Below are positions 30,932 through 41,601 of a DNA stretch of 64,000 nucleotides, piece after piece. Origin of the DNA: Schizosaccharomyces osmophilus (Eukaryota; Ascomycota; Schizosaccharomycetes; Schizosaccharomycetales; Schizosaccharomycetaceae); NCBI RefSeq assembly GCF_027921745.1, contig NC_079238.1, forward strand, positions 310,001 to 374,000. The letters run 5' to 3'. The notes under the pieces are model-generated. The model saw nothing but the letters and a program-made list of their open reading frames with translations. It was not told the origin of the DNA and ran no database searches. A program made the translations under genes and the position numbers. Every line of letters begins with the position of its first letter. Positions within the stretch are counted from its first letter, which is position 1.

Positions 30932-31469
30932 CTTGTTAGTGAATTGCTTGAGGTAGATTCCAAAATGCCACTCGCTGCTTTCTTTGTGTCGTCCCAAAAA
31001 GCAGTCACGCTTTTTTTCCTTTGTCACTTTTTGTGCTTACGCTATACCTCGTTAGAGTAACATCTCAAAAAAATGAAACTCGCTGGAAATGATTGTATTT
31101 AAAAAGTAATAAGAATTGAGTTCGCTTGTACTTAAATATTGATTTCTTTTTCTTTTCACATCCATTCTTCATATTCGAGACATTTTGAAACCCTTCTATT
31201 AACGACTTCTAAAATCTGTACACTCAATTAACCTCCAAACCTCTCCTTGATCAGAGAGATGTCCTTATTTCAAATGCTTCTCATAACTAGTATACTCCTA
31301 ACTGCTAATAACTAGGATGCCTCTTTTTCTCTTTTACAGACGTTGATTTGCTTACAATTCAATAGCTACCATACAAGACCTTTACATTGCTTAAACTACA
31401 AAGTGTAAAGTAGATGATCCGTAGTGCACGCGATTTTATTTAGACAGTAAAAGTTACCGTAAAGATATT
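30932..31469. other. Intergenic region, rps27 5' / rps29 3'
   Basis: About 540 bp holding the rps27 HomolD box (31002-31009) and the rps29 3' end. Nothing else seen. Confidence 0.65.
31002..31009 (+). promoter_or_regulatory. HomolD box of rps27
   Basis: CAGTCACG, an exact HomolD core, 71 bp upstream of the rps27 ATG and in inverted orientation. HomolD replaces the TATA box in fission yeast ribosomal protein promoters and is known to work in both orientations. Confidence 0.7.
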
Positions 31470-31758
31470 TTAACGGTACTAAGTCAATGTTAGCACTTGT
31501 TCCCTTTCATTTTTTGTCGATTCTTCAGAAAACATAGAATACATACCTTGTAAAAGCCAATGTCGTTGGCAAACTCACGGAAACTTTGACGAGAGATGTT
31601 CAAACCGTACTTGCGGATCAAACCAAGACGGCGACCAGTGTGAGCACTAAATGAATGTTTAGTATATAACATTCAAAAAATCTGCTTGTAACTTACCATT
31701 GTCTGCTACCCTTACCAAATCTGCGAGGATGAGAGTTCCAAACGTTTTCGTGAGCCAT
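31470..31758 (-). CDS. rps29: 40S ribosomal protein S29 (uS14), zinc-ligand-poor form
   Basis: A 56-residue protein of the 40S head. Three exons: 31758-31697, 31646-31547 and 31478-31470 (only Tyr-Arg-stop). Donors are GTAAGT and GTATGT, with GCTAAC before the last acceptor. The product begins [12 protein letters not shown] and contains [17 protein letters not shown]. Most eukaryotic uS14 proteins bind zinc through CxxC...CxxC; here only the first Cys (RQCAHTGR) remains and the others are His, Ser and Ser, so zinc is probably not bound. Promoter has adjacent HomolE and HomolD boxes. Confidence 0.96.
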
Positions 31759-32175
31759 TTTGCGTGTGAAGGAAAGATTGCCGGTAGCAATTCTTCTAAA
31801 AGACACAACATGTGACTGCGAACCCCCTTAGGGTAGGGCTATGTGTTCCACGAAAATACGATTCGGCTCGTTAACAAACAAACACATTTTGGTGCACAAA
31901 GCAAGAAAACGTTTGCTTTTCGCTTGTCTAAAGCGTTACTAATAGAAACCGTCTGAAAATATTGCAATGTATAAGAACCTTGTTTCTAGATACCTATCTA
32001 TAGCAAATTATTAAATAAATAAATCCATCGAAAGCCATTGCCGTTGTAATTATATTTTCACGAGTATTAATTAAGACAAAATTACCAAAAACCCGAAATC
32101 CATCGTAAAATATAGATCGTTCAACAAAGTCAAGACATAAATATGCAAGCCAAGAGGTTCCTGATTGCTTTGAAA
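31759..32175. other. Intergenic region, rps29 5' / cti6 3'
   Basis: About 420 bp. It contains the HomolD and HomolE boxes of rps29 and the cti6 3' end; the rest is featureless. Confidence 0.65.
31811..31838 (-). promoter_or_regulatory. HomolE plus HomolD promoter of rps29
   Basis: On the minus strand CCCTACCCT (31838-31830) precedes CAGTCACA (31818-31811), the standard order of HomolE then HomolD, 53 bp before the rps29 ATG. It is the clearest ribosomal protein promoter in the window. Confidence 0.8.
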
Positions 32176-33742
32176 TCAGGTTTTACCAAATCTTTGCTCC
32201 CAATGTAACAATTCCCGTGTCAAGTTATCCACCTGACGAAGCGTTTCCTTCTCGTCCTCTGAGATTTCTTTCGTCATTTGCGATACCGCAATCGCATTCG
32301 CTGATTGAGATGCCATTTCTACCTGGATATGTCCAATATATTCCAACATTGTCGCAACACGCCTCCGCATTTCAGTGATAGTAATCCTTGGATGCAAGCC
32401 TTTCTGTTTTGTACTTGCCTCTGTAGTCTGTTCCCCTTCTGCATGGTTGGGTGCAGAGCGATGGCCATTTGCCGAAAACCCAGATGATTTCCCTTTTCTA
32501 GAACCAGTCTTCCTATTTTTTGGTCCTCGTTGGCCAGTTATGGATGGAGATAAACTTCCTTTCTCGTGATCCACTGGCGCTTCTCTTTTGGATTTCCGAC
32601 CACCTCCCCGCCCTGCAGTTGAAGATGCTTGTGTAGATTGAACACTCGTAGGAGAAGGCAGAGTCGACTCTGGTTCTTCTTTGACTGGCTCGCTTTCCAA
32701 ATTCTTCTCTTCTTCAACTTTTTCTTCAGTGGTAATGGTATTTATGGGAATGGATTCGTCTTTGTATATTTTTCCGGGCTCCGGTTCCTGTCCTTCTTCA
32801 CGCGAAGTTTCTTCTTGTTCTTTACGTTTCTCTTCTTGTCCACGTCCATGTCCACGTCCCTGTTCTTGTTCTTGTTCTTGATTTTGTTCTTGTTCTTGGT
32901 CCTCTTCTTCCTCTTCTTCTTCTGGTCCATGTCCTTGTTCTTGTTCTAATCCTGGTTCTTGCTCCTTTGGTGTTTCCTTCACTGGCAATGCTTCTTCAGA
33001 AACGGATGCTTGAACAGGTGAAGCCGATTTGGACAACCTAATCCATATTAGCACTCAAATCCTACAAATACCTGTCAAAATCTACCATACCCTCTAGACC
33101 TCCTATTGAGAAGAGATTGTTCTTTTGCAATAGTTAGATATTCTTCGTAATCCAAAGCTGCATCTCGAGAGTTCATCGTAAGACGCTGTTTTGGAATCTG
33201 TCTTCTGACGACTGGTGATGGAGGAGAAGCATCAGAAGATTCTGACTGCTGAGGCTTCTGCTCACCAACAAGACCCATGTATTTGGATTGTTTTGGTCTA
33301 ATTTGGTTAGCTCAATTTGTATGTATGCTCAATGAATACATCCATGCAACGCAAGCCCTGCAGAAACCGAAAATAATTCCCAGGTAATGTATTCATTGTA
33401 ACCTTACCCTCTTCCACGTTGATAAAGCTTGTGAAGCTCTGGCCGGCATAGTTCACAGTAATAGACGTCAGGAACATCAGATTCTTCTTGAAATCCAACG
33501 CAGTGGCCATGCTGCCAGACAGAACATTGATCACATTGAATATATAAGCCTCCATCACTTGAATCATCGTCATTATCCTCAATTCCACAAACGCAACGAG
33601 TAATTTCTGATCCCTTGGAAGATTCATTTTCTTCTTCTGAAATCGAACCATTGGTCGCGTTTACAGAATTTTCATTCTCATGTTTTGAATTGTTTTTTCT
33701 TTCTTTATTGTTCTCTACTTTTTTTGAAGAAGTTCGTGGCAT
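32176..33742 (-). CDS. cti6: PHD-finger subunit of the Rpd3-type histone deacetylase complex
   Basis: A 467-residue nuclear protein. Three exons: 33742-33408, 33297-33091 and 33037-32176; introns have GCTAAC and GCTAAT branch sites. The PHD finger is in exon 1: RCVCGIEDN, YIQCDQCSVWQHGHCVG and YYCELCRPE give the Cys4-His-Cys3 pattern (about residues 45-100). Exon 2 encodes RGYGR- and Ser/Pro-rich linker. Exon 3 has a long Glu/Gln repeat (tandem EQ) flanked by Pro/Gly, then a basic, partly helical C-terminal domain. Cti6 binds methylated H3K4 and anchors Clr6/Rpd3L in yeasts. The start MPRTSSKK was preferred; no in-frame ATG upstream looks coding. Confidence 0.88.
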
Positions 33743-35280
33743 TCTAAGGCAAATTTGATTGTTGATTGACCTGGGGTGTATAAAGTAGTAGACAAGTTTA
33801 TGATGCATGGTCAAATGCCAATATCCTGGTCCAGTAGACTATAACTCTTTGAAATATTGCAGAAAATGCTGAAGACTTTTTTATTTTTTTTATGTTTATA
33901 ATTGCCATTTTGCCAGACTTGAATTTGATATGTTTCATGACTTATATAATTCCACAAAGTATTTAGCAGTCATTGAGTAATTCCAGTTCTTCTTTCTTCA
34001 AGCTGAATTGATTTTTAAGATTGATCTGTTTCTTACACAGAAAGAAACCCAATCATATTTGCTACCACCTGGTATGTAAACAATCGACAATTGTCGGCTT
34101 ATGCTGTTAAGAAGTTGCTTTGAATAAAAGTCGCTTTCCAGGTTACACTTGTTGTTTGAAACACATAATCTCAAACTGAATGGGCTAAAGCGAAGAGCTT
34201 TTAGGAAACCCTTTAACTCTGTGCGATCAAGTCGTCGTAACAAAACTGCAAACGATTTTCTTTTAAAATAGATAGCGAAAGAGCTAGACCTTGATATATC
34301 TTTTCTACTTTGAAACTGGCCAGTCTACAAAGATTTCAATCCGTTCGTCATTGTTGCTTCGACTTTTAGTTCAATGGCATAAATTAAGCATTCCAGCTAC
34401 TCAAATAGGTATTCAATCCCTTCTTTAGATAGCCATTTCCTTCTTTTCATGTTTTGTTGCATATCTTGAAAACCAAGGATTGAGTCTTCAAACTTTTACC
34501 CTTCCAATTATGCTACAAGCAACCATTCATCATCCAAATCGCTAAGACTTGCTTCTTCTTTTTTGCAACGGTGCTTCCAGTTTTCATAGCTCTAGCGTAA
34601 GCTTCAAGTCGAGAAATTCACATCTGTAATTTACCTCTTAACGCTAGTTACTAATGGTTTTAGCAATATTTAAAGGTGCTCAAATTATATTTCCTTTCTC
34701 GATAGGTCTTAATTTTGCGCGAAGTTCATTCATTATGGCGGACAATAGTTGAAAGCTCAACTTCCTCCGTTCTTTGAATACATACTACAGAAACAATCAT
34801 ATTTATGATACTGTTGTCATATAGGCTTTGTTCGCTTCTCCTGCTATAAGTACTTATCCTTCAAGTTGTTGTTGTTTGGTATTCATCCACGCACTAGTGT
34901 CTTTACTTACACCGTTCAAAAGTGTCCTTGTACATTTACTATTCCAGTAGTATGGAAGTGTAATTTCATCGTCTTTTATTAAAATTGTATGTTTTTCTCT
35001 GTTTAGGTAAAAATACCGTTTTCATTACGTATTCGCAGGTTTGCATGTTTGTTTTGTTTTTAGGTCCCTTCTTTTTACGTTGATAGTTGGATACCTCAAT
35101 TGCTTTGCAAATATTTTTAAATTAATATTTTCTTCCATTCGTTTTTCTTTCCTCTCGTTTTTAATTTTTTAATTTGAGAAAGGACGAGTCGTTCTGATAC
35201 TATACAAGGCCATCCCTTACAGTCTGCTTTCCCAAGATCTCGCATTACTTGATTTTAGTTCTATTGTTCTCGCTTCAAAC
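33743..35280. other. Divergent intergenic region, cti6 / avt5
   Basis: About 1.5 kb. A minus-strand frame of about 110 codons without an early ATG (33998-34330) is open, but its composition is ordinary for AT-rich DNA. T-rich sequences near 35030-35180 probably belong to the avt5 promoter. No defended RNA gene. Confidence 0.5.
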
Positions 35281-36540
35281 ATGTCTGACTATACACGTTT
35301 GCAATCTCCTACAGACTCTGTACATCATGGCAGTGCTGGCTTATTTTCCTCTGTAGTCAATTTGGCCAACACCATATTAGGCGCTGGCATTTTGTCTATG
35401 CCTCATGCTTTTACAAAAACTAGCTTGCTTTTTGGTTGCCTTACTATTTTCTTCAGCGCATTTGTTTCGTTTTTAGGTTTGTACTTTGTGTCATTATGTG
35501 CCGACCGTCTTCCTCGTGGAAAGGCTTCGTTTGCTGCCGTTGCTAAGCATACATTCCCTTCCTTAGCAGTTGTTTTTGATTCCGCTATTGCTATCAAATG
35601 TTTTGGTGTTTCTATCAGCTATCTCGTTATTGTAGGAGATTTGATGCCGCAAATTGCTCCTTCACTTGGCTTTACTGCTTCAATTTTTGAAGATCGTGAA
35701 ACATGGATTGTTATTTCTATTATAATTTTGACTCCACTGGCTTTTTTACGCCGTTTAGATTCTCTTCGTCATACATCTATAATAAGTTTAATCTCTCTTA
35801 GCTACTTGGTCGTTATTGTCATTTATCACTTTTTTAAAGGAGATATGGAACGCGGAGAGATTCGTTACTTTCGTCCCGAGTCTCTTTCTGGATATCTTTC
35901 TGTTCTTCCGGTGTTCGTGTTTGGATTCACTTGCCATCAGAACGCTTTCAGCGTTATTAATGAAGTTAAAACCCCTTCGCACGGATTAATTAATTTCACT
36001 TTATTTAGTGCAGTCTTTTCTTCGATGATTTTGTATCTCATCGTTGCAATCGCTGGTTACCTCTCCTTTGGTTCTTTAACCTCGGGCAATATAATTGCTA
36101 TGTATGATGACGGAAGTTTTTTGATTACCTTTGGAAAACTTGCTATCGTAATATTGGTACTGTTTAGTTATCCCCTACAATGCCATCCATGTCGAAACTC
36201 TTTGTATCAAGCTATTCGTCGTTCTTATTCTGCTCACGATATGTCTAATGGTTACCATACAGGACTGACAATATGCATTCTTATAACTTCCCTATTAATT
36301 GCCCTTTCATTATCCTCCCTTGAATTGGTTCTTGCTTTTGTTGGTAGTACGGGTAGTACTTTCATTTCTTTCGTTCTTCCAGGTCTACTATATTATTTCT
36401 TTTCGCACAATGCTGTTTCTCCTAATATTGCTTCAGAAAAAGAATTAAAGATTACTCGATTTATCGCTGCTTGCCTCGCAATATACGGAGTATCTGTAAT
36501 GATCTTGTGCTTGAATATAAACTTGGCGAAGCTCAAGTAG
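35281..36540 (+). CDS. avt5: Vacuolar amino acid transporter, AAAP family
   Basis: A 419-residue intronless transporter with about eleven membrane segments. The first is SSVVNLANTILGAGILSMP, the typical AAAP/Avt start; others follow at roughly 45-70, 85-105, 120-140 and so on to LAIYGVSVMILCL at the C-terminus. FVFGFTCHQNAF in the middle is a conserved Avt motif. Avt5-7 proteins exchange neutral and acidic or basic amino acids across the vacuole membrane with protons. The N-terminus before TM1 is short (about 20 residues), as in Avt5-type proteins. Position between cti6 and cid11 matches S. pombe avt5 as I recall it. Confidence 0.9.
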   Translation: MSDYTRLQSPTDSVHHGSAGLFSSVVNLANTILGAGILSMPHAFTKTSLLFGCLTIFFSAFVSFLGLYFVSLCADRLPRGKASFAAVAKHTFPSLAVVFDSAIAIKCFGVSISYLVIVGDLMPQIAPSLGFTASIFEDRETWIVISIIILTPLAFLRRLDSLRHTSIISLISLSYLVVIVIYHFFKGDMERGEIRYFRPESLSGYLSVLPVFVFGFTCHQNAFSVINEVKTPSHGLINFTLFSAVFSSMILYLIVAIAGYLSFGSLTSGNIIAMYDDGSFLITFGKLAIVILVLFSYPLQCHPCRNSLYQAIRRSYSAHDMSNGYHTGLTICILITSLLIALSLSSLELVLAFVGSTGSTFISFVLPGLLYYFFSHNAVSPNIASEKELKITRFIAACLAIYGVSVMILCLNINLAKLK

Positions 36541-36686
36541 CTATCTTCAATTAGTGAAGTTTATGGATATTTTTGTTAACGTTTCCTTTAATCATTTCAT
36601 TATTGATTTATGACATTGATAACTTATTTATTTTACAGGTAAACCAGCAATATAGTTCCTTCTTCTTTTCCTCTCTAATTAGACTC

Positions 36687-38165
36687 TTACTGAAACATGT
36701 TTGCAGGCCGAAAGTCTTCCTGACCAGGGTACCAGACTAACCACGAATCGCTTGGCAAGTAGTGCCACGGTGGTTTTTTACCATAATATAAGTCTCCTGT
36801 TTGCGAATACTGATAGCTCGATTGCCTGTCTGCACACGCTTGTGAATTTGTCTCATCCGGAATATAGTAAACATAGTTTGAATTACAGTCGTTGATTGGG
36901 ATTGTCTGAGGTGGATAATAAGGGTGCGGGAAACTCTCAACTTCAGCTGGCCAAGGATTTACTTCGTTATTACCAATGAAAAAAGGCATATCTGGACTGG
37001 GGTACATATCATAGGAAGCATGTATCTCGGAAGGAAATTGATATTCCTCATTTAGATTTGACAGCGCCTGACGAGCTGGGTATCCATTAAGCAAATGAAA
37101 GGCTCGCTGAAATTCACTTTGTAATCCTCTTACACTTGTGTCGTCCGCCGTATTAGCGAGGTTGCGCGATGTGTTAAATGGTTCCTCAACGCATAAAGAA
37201 CTATTCATGTCCATATTCCACCCTTTGGCACGTTTATTTAAAATGGATCCACTCCTGACGGAGGCGACACTCTCTTTGTAGTCGTAAAAGAATCCATAAT
37301 AGCGGAAAAAGTCTAAAAAGAGATCTCCCAAAGAAGCCTTGTTTCGATGAGAATCCTTCTGGAAATTCCCGAGGTTTGTTGTGAATTGAACATTGTTTTT
37401 CTGGCCGGCATTCAGTTCCATCATGGAAGGAAGCAAGCGAGGATTTCGAGTTTGCAAAAAATTAACAATCATACAAGAAAGTGTATAAGAAGTGATTGTC
37501 CCGCAGCCGACGGCATCATTAAGGCTTCGTTGTTTTGCCCAGTATTTAATTATTAGTCCGAGTGCTCGCATGCGTGGGTCAATCTTAACGAAAAGATGCA
37601 GCATTTCCGTGTTTAATTTTGCAATATCATTGTTGATATTGATGTCACTGCTGATGTTTAGTTGTGGATCCCAAATTTTTACAATGGGAACTCTAGCTCT
37701 TGGTACACAAGTAATTCTCTTCATTCCATCTAGACAATTGGTCAGTTTCTGATAGCTTCTTGATTTCTGCATACAGGTGTGTAATATATATGCCAGCTGG
37801 CAGGTAGAGCGTAGTTGTTCTTTCCCTCTTGTTACAATACACACATCTATATCAGACTGGTGAATGGCTAAACGGCTTTCAGTGGAGCCGAATACAAAAA
37901 GGTCTAAATTTTTATCCGGAATAGAGTTTTTCAAAATTGTTTTGAGCTTGATGATAAATTGTTCACGATGAACCTTTTCTTGGGGGGTAGGCTTCAAGTC
38001 CTTGAACAATTTCCAGCATTCTTTAGTTAGTTCTTCAGATCCTCTTTGTTTGGCTATGTTCTCAAGATTGACATTGCTTTGTAGACGGATAGATTTGGTT
38101 TCAAATCGTTTTCTTTTAGGTGATACAAAGCTTTCGAATGGACAGTAATCAAATCCTAATTCCAT
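36687..38165 (-). CDS. cid11: Non-canonical poly(A)/poly(U) polymerase, Cid family
   Basis: A 492-residue intronless nucleotidyltransferase of the Cid1 group, which adds A or U tails to RNA. The polymerase beta-like active site is GSTESRLAIHQSDIDVCIV, with Gly93-Ser94 and the metal ligands Asp105 and Asp107; a further Asp in the strand after VPIVKIWDPQLNI completes the triad. The PAP-associated domain shows YTLSCMIVNFLQTRNP and DLFLDFFRYYGFFYDY. The C-terminal 170 residues are Tyr/Ser/Pro/Asn-rich and probably disordered. The number 11 rather than another Cid rests on synteny. Two forkhead-type sites lie in its promoter. Confidence 0.88.
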   Translation of the reverse strand: MELGFDYCPFESFVSPKRKRFETKSIRLQSNVNLENIAKQRGSEELTKECWKLFKDLKPTPQEKVHREQFIIKLKTILKNSIPDKNLDLFVFGSTESRLAIHQSDIDVCIVTRGKEQLRSTCQLAYILHTCMQKSRSYQKLTNCLDGMKRITCVPRARVPIVKIWDPQLNISSDININNDIAKLNTEMLHLFVKIDPRMRALGLIIKYWAKQRSLNDAVGCGTITSYTLSCMIVNFLQTRNPRLLPSMMELNAGQKNNVQFTTNLGNFQKDSHRNKASLGDLFLDFFRYYGFFYDYKESVASVRSGSILNKRAKGWNMDMNSSLCVEEPFNTSRNLANTADDTSVRGLQSEFQRAFHLLNGYPARQALSNLNEEYQFPSEIHASYDMYPSPDMPFFIGNNEVNPWPAEVESFPHPYYPPQTIPINDCNSNYVYYIPDETNSQACADRQSSYQYSQTGDLYYGKKPPWHYLPSDSWLVWYPGQEDFRPANMFQ

Positions 38166-38613
38166 TTTCCAAAAATCGTATATGTACTGATAATGTCAAT
38201 CTTTGCAGAAGTGCCGTTAAAGAAGGTCATTCATGTGTATGTGGAAGCAGTAATGTTTTTGTTTGGCTATAAATATGTTTTAGTCGATGTAAACAATAGC
38301 TCCTATAAAATGGTGAATATGTAAACAAACAAGTTCACACCAACGAACCAAACGCAACGTATATGAACAAACTTACTACTTTTTTTTTGTAAGTTCTTCT
38401 ACACTTAAAACAAAGAGTACATGAAAAATTGTTGTACTGAGCTAAATGAATTATCCTTGAACAAATATCGAACTTTAAAAAATCTTGATTGTACTTTCAG
38501 CGTCAGCTGACTTCGTAAATAGGTGCTATTCTATATCATAAGCTGTGACTCATTAATTTGCATTTTATATATGTGGTCATGAATGTCGTATCTCAACCAT
38601 AGCATAAAAACAA
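38166..38613. other. cid11 promoter region with forkhead-type sites
   Basis: About 450 bp between cid11 and the protease 3' end. GTAAACAATA at 38289 and GTAAACAAACA at 38321 resemble forkhead/FLEX elements used by Mei4, Fkh2 or Sep1. Such heptamers are expected by chance several times per 64 kb, so only the pairing is suggestive. Confidence 0.4.
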
Positions 38614-41601
38614 TTATGATACAGTTTTATCGTTTAGAAAATTCGTGGTCCAGTCACCGTCTGAATTTCGTTCAATTATATACGTGGGCCAAAAACGGGT
38701 ATCAGGGCGGATACTAGCTAATAGTGTTGCGCCTCGACGATTCATTTGTTTAACTTGGATGTAAGGCTCCGAAGGGATTTCACTGACAATCCTTTTAAAG
38801 TCGGAAAAGTTGTTTATTGGCTTGCCATCAATAGCTACAATCCAATGTGCGGCTCGAAGCATATTCAGTGCTGGTGATCCATACAGAATACTTCCGACAT
38901 AGACTCCATCGGGACCCGGGAGTTCAACACCAGGCTCCACTTGTTCGTAAACACTTCTGTGTGTAGAATGCACGACGGCTCCATTCCAAGAGACAACCTC
39001 GGAACTAAACGTAGGAGTATCCGTATATAAAGGAAACTTAAAGTTTACTTCCTTTCCATCACGAAGTATAACTGCGTCTAGTTCTGAAGACTCTTCGAAT
39101 TCATGAAGATCTGAAACTCTAGTTATCATTTTTCCATTTACGCTTATTAAAACATCTCCGACTCTTAAAGAGGAATCTTCTGGGAGAGGCTTCAGATGAG
39201 AAACGACGTATAGAGGGCGAGGTATCGTACCGTTCTCTTTCGATTTTACGTAAAACTCAGATGAGCGGTTTTGAGACATTCCTAATGTAGTTGCACCAGC
39301 CAAACTAATGTGGGAAAATTCTACTCCGGCGGTTTTGACCACCGGCTGAGGTCGAAGAGAGGGAGGCAGTCGTAGACGCTCAAGCACAGGAAGCACATAA
39401 GCCATTGAAAGCCCAAATTTATTCGTATACTCTTTTCCGCTAACTTCTTGATGGATTACGGAGATCCATAAAGCCACAATTTCACGTTTATCTTCTCGGT
39501 CACGGAAAATTAAACCACCCGTTGAGGCCGAAGATTCCATCAAAGACATAACCTCACAATTCACATAACGGAACTTGGGAGGAGAAGACCTTTCCGTCTC
39601 AACTACAGAAACACTTCGCACAGTTGTGTTCTTTGTGAGCAATTGTAAATCTTCATCAAGAGCTGCTAAAGTGCATTCATCACCCGTACGCATAAAATCG
39701 GCGGCGAATTCGAGTTGTACTATGTTGCTTGGTAAATAATCGCACGACAATAATGCGATTCTATCATCAAGATACACAATACGACCCATAGCACTAGATG
39801 ATTGGAAGGTCAATCGAATGTCGCAAATCTCAACAGGAATAACAGTACGATCAACAACAATTAGAGGAGGAACAACAGATACAATGACACCTGTGCCACT
39901 GTAGGCTTTAGATGAATTAAAACCATTGATACTTAGAGGCATGCGACAATGGATTAAAACCAAAGAGTTCTGAATAGCCTCCAAACTTTTAGCACCTTCA
40001 GCTGGTCTTGGAATGATACTTGGCCTCCGCGACTTGGCAATTAAAGGAGCTGGTAAACCCTCACGATCCCAAGTCCCTTCTTTGTCATTTCTTTGGAAAA
40101 TACTAGACATGAAGAAATGTCTGTCAATTGTAATAATTGTAAACTCTTCTTCGTATTTCCCTAGAACTCTGAAATGCATAGGAACACGCGCATTATCTGG
40201 CAGATTTAAGACCACCTGTATAAACGCGTCCAAATTAGGGGTCGGTTTATTTGCAAGTTTCGTTACCAAAAAGTCCCGGCTTCCTGACGACCAATTTAGC
40301 ATTCCTGAAGCAGCTACATATGTTCCGGAATTTAGAGGAAATTGGTAGGAACGCGCGAGTTGATATGAGAGATCATGGAGAATGGCGCCTCCGATTTCCA
40401 AGAAACGTGAAGGAGTGACACTATGCAAATCTTGAACATGCAATTCCACTACCAGGTAACCAACCTTGGGGCGATAAATCCGCCAGCGAGTAGGCTCTCC
40501 GACTTTTTCATCTACAATTTCAAAAAAAGAGACGAAGTCTATGATATAGGCGGCATCTTGGCCATCCGCTTCATATGCAATCAGAACGTCTCCGGGTTCT
40601 AAAGCACGAGCTGCTTCGCTACCTCGTAAGACTTTTGAAACTACCAGCAATCCATTACTTTCAGGAATGCGAGTACGACAGTTATTTTCGAATTCACTAG
40701 GGAGGCCAATACGTGATAATTCGTCGTAGGACCAATGGATAAATTCAGTTAGCAAAGTACCACGGGTAATAGGACGGTCATTTTCTAAGCAACGTAAGGC
40801 ACGAACAATACGGTTCAATGGAAGATAAAAGGAGGATGCACTACTATTGGATCCACCTGAATTTAGAGCAACCGCAGCGCCGGATATGTCGAGGACAGGA
40901 CTCCCTGAACTTCCACCACTAGTTCCACTAGCAGCTTGGTAATAAAATGTATTGAAATCGTTATAGTTATCAATTCCGTAGTTAGGAGCTGGTCGGTCCA
41001 AGCGTGCTAATGTCGAACTTAAAATAGATAACTTTTCACCTGCATCATTACCAATGATGCGGATATCTAAACCAACTTTTGCAAGGTCAGGAGCTAAGGG
41101 AATTTCATCGGCCACATGAAAGCGGATGGAAGCAGGGTCATAGCGAAAGAATCCAAAGTCATGGACAGGATCTCGGTAAAGAGGATATATGTCAATTTCT
41201 TCATAGTTAATAAAGGAAGCACGGGCAGTGATAGGACCAGGAGAAACAACGTGACGATTCGAGAGAATTAAACCGAGTTTTTTATTTACAACAAATCCGG
41301 TAGCACAAAAACCACCAGCGCTTTCCGTGTCAAAGGAACGCAAAGCAGATCCTTTTATGGATACAATACTGTGAACGACCTTCTTGGTTGTTTCGTCCCA
41401 AGTATGATAATTGATTTTTTCGCGTAATGTTTTTTCTGCATCTGTGCTGCGAATAGGGAAAGGCTCATTAATATCAAAAATGTCCCTTCCCATTTGCTCA
41501 GGCTTCTGGGGAGTATTAAAATTGGATGTAATTTGGTCAGCACTAAACTTGGGAATGGGAATATGATTCGGTCGATAATCTGCAGAAATTGGAGGAGGCA
41601 T
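38614..41601 (-). CDS. nma111: Nuclear HtrA-type serine protease with PDZ domains (Nma111-like)
   Basis: A 995-residue protein made of two HtrA-like halves. The N-terminal protease has its triad in place: His117 (LSNRHVV), Asp148 (HDFGFFRYD) and Ser232 (GGSSGSPV). A PDZ domain follows near 290-380 ([20 protein letters not shown]). The second half repeats the arrangement in degenerate form ([16 protein letters not shown], with no GxSG), then two more PDZ-like units ([35 protein letters not shown]). Yeast Nma111 is nuclear and pro-apoptotic. A gene symbol in S. pombe may not be assigned; I use the budding yeast name for the family. Length agrees with Nma111 (997). Confidence 0.93.
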   Translation of the reverse strand: MPPPISADYRPNHIPIPKFSADQITSNFNTPQKPEQMGRDIFDINEPFPIRSTDAEKTLREKINYHTWDETTKKVVHSIVSIKGSALRSFDTESAGGFCATGFVVNKKLGLILSNRHVVSPGPITARASFINYEEIDIYPLYRDPVHDFGFFRYDPASIRFHVADEIPLAPDLAKVGLDIRIIGNDAGEKLSILSSTLARLDRPAPNYGIDNYNDFNTFYYQAASGTSGGSSGSPVLDISGAAVALNSGGSNSSASSFYLPLNRIVRALRCLENDRPITRGTLLTEFIHWSYDELSRIGLPSEFENNCRTRIPESNGLLVVSKVLRGSEAARALEPGDVLIAYEADGQDAAYIIDFVSFFEIVDEKVGEPTRWRIYRPKVGYLVVELHVQDLHSVTPSRFLEIGGAILHDLSYQLARSYQFPLNSGTYVAASGMLNWSSGSRDFLVTKLANKPTPNLDAFIQVVLNLPDNARVPMHFRVLGKYEEEFTIITIDRHFFMSSIFQRNDKEGTWDREGLPAPLIAKSRRPSIIPRPAEGAKSLEAIQNSLVLIHCRMPLSINGFNSSKAYSGTGVIVSVVPPLIVVDRTVIPVEICDIRLTFQSSSAMGRIVYLDDRIALLSCDYLPSNIVQLEFAADFMRTGDECTLAALDEDLQLLTKNTTVRSVSVVETERSSPPKFRYVNCEVMSLMESSASTGGLIFRDREDKREIVALWISVIHQEVSGKEYTNKFGLSMAYVLPVLERLRLPPSLRPQPVVKTAGVEFSHISLAGATTLGMSQNRSSEFYVKSKENGTIPRPLYVVSHLKPLPEDSSLRVGDVLISVNGKMITRVSDLHEFEESSELDAVILRDGKEVNFKFPLYTDTPTFSSEVVSWNGAVVHSTHRSVYEQVEPGVELPGPDGVYVGSILYGSPALNMLRAAHWIVAIDGKPINNFSDFKRIVSEIPSEPYIQVKQMNRRGATLLASIRPDTRFWPTYIIERNSDGDWTTNFLNDKTVS

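Noticed and set aside
33998-34330. Stop-free minus frame of about 110 codons upstream of cti6
   Set aside because: No ATG near its start, no good acceptor, ordinary Leu/Ser/Phe-rich composition; about two such runs are expected by chance in this much AT-rich non-coding DNA.
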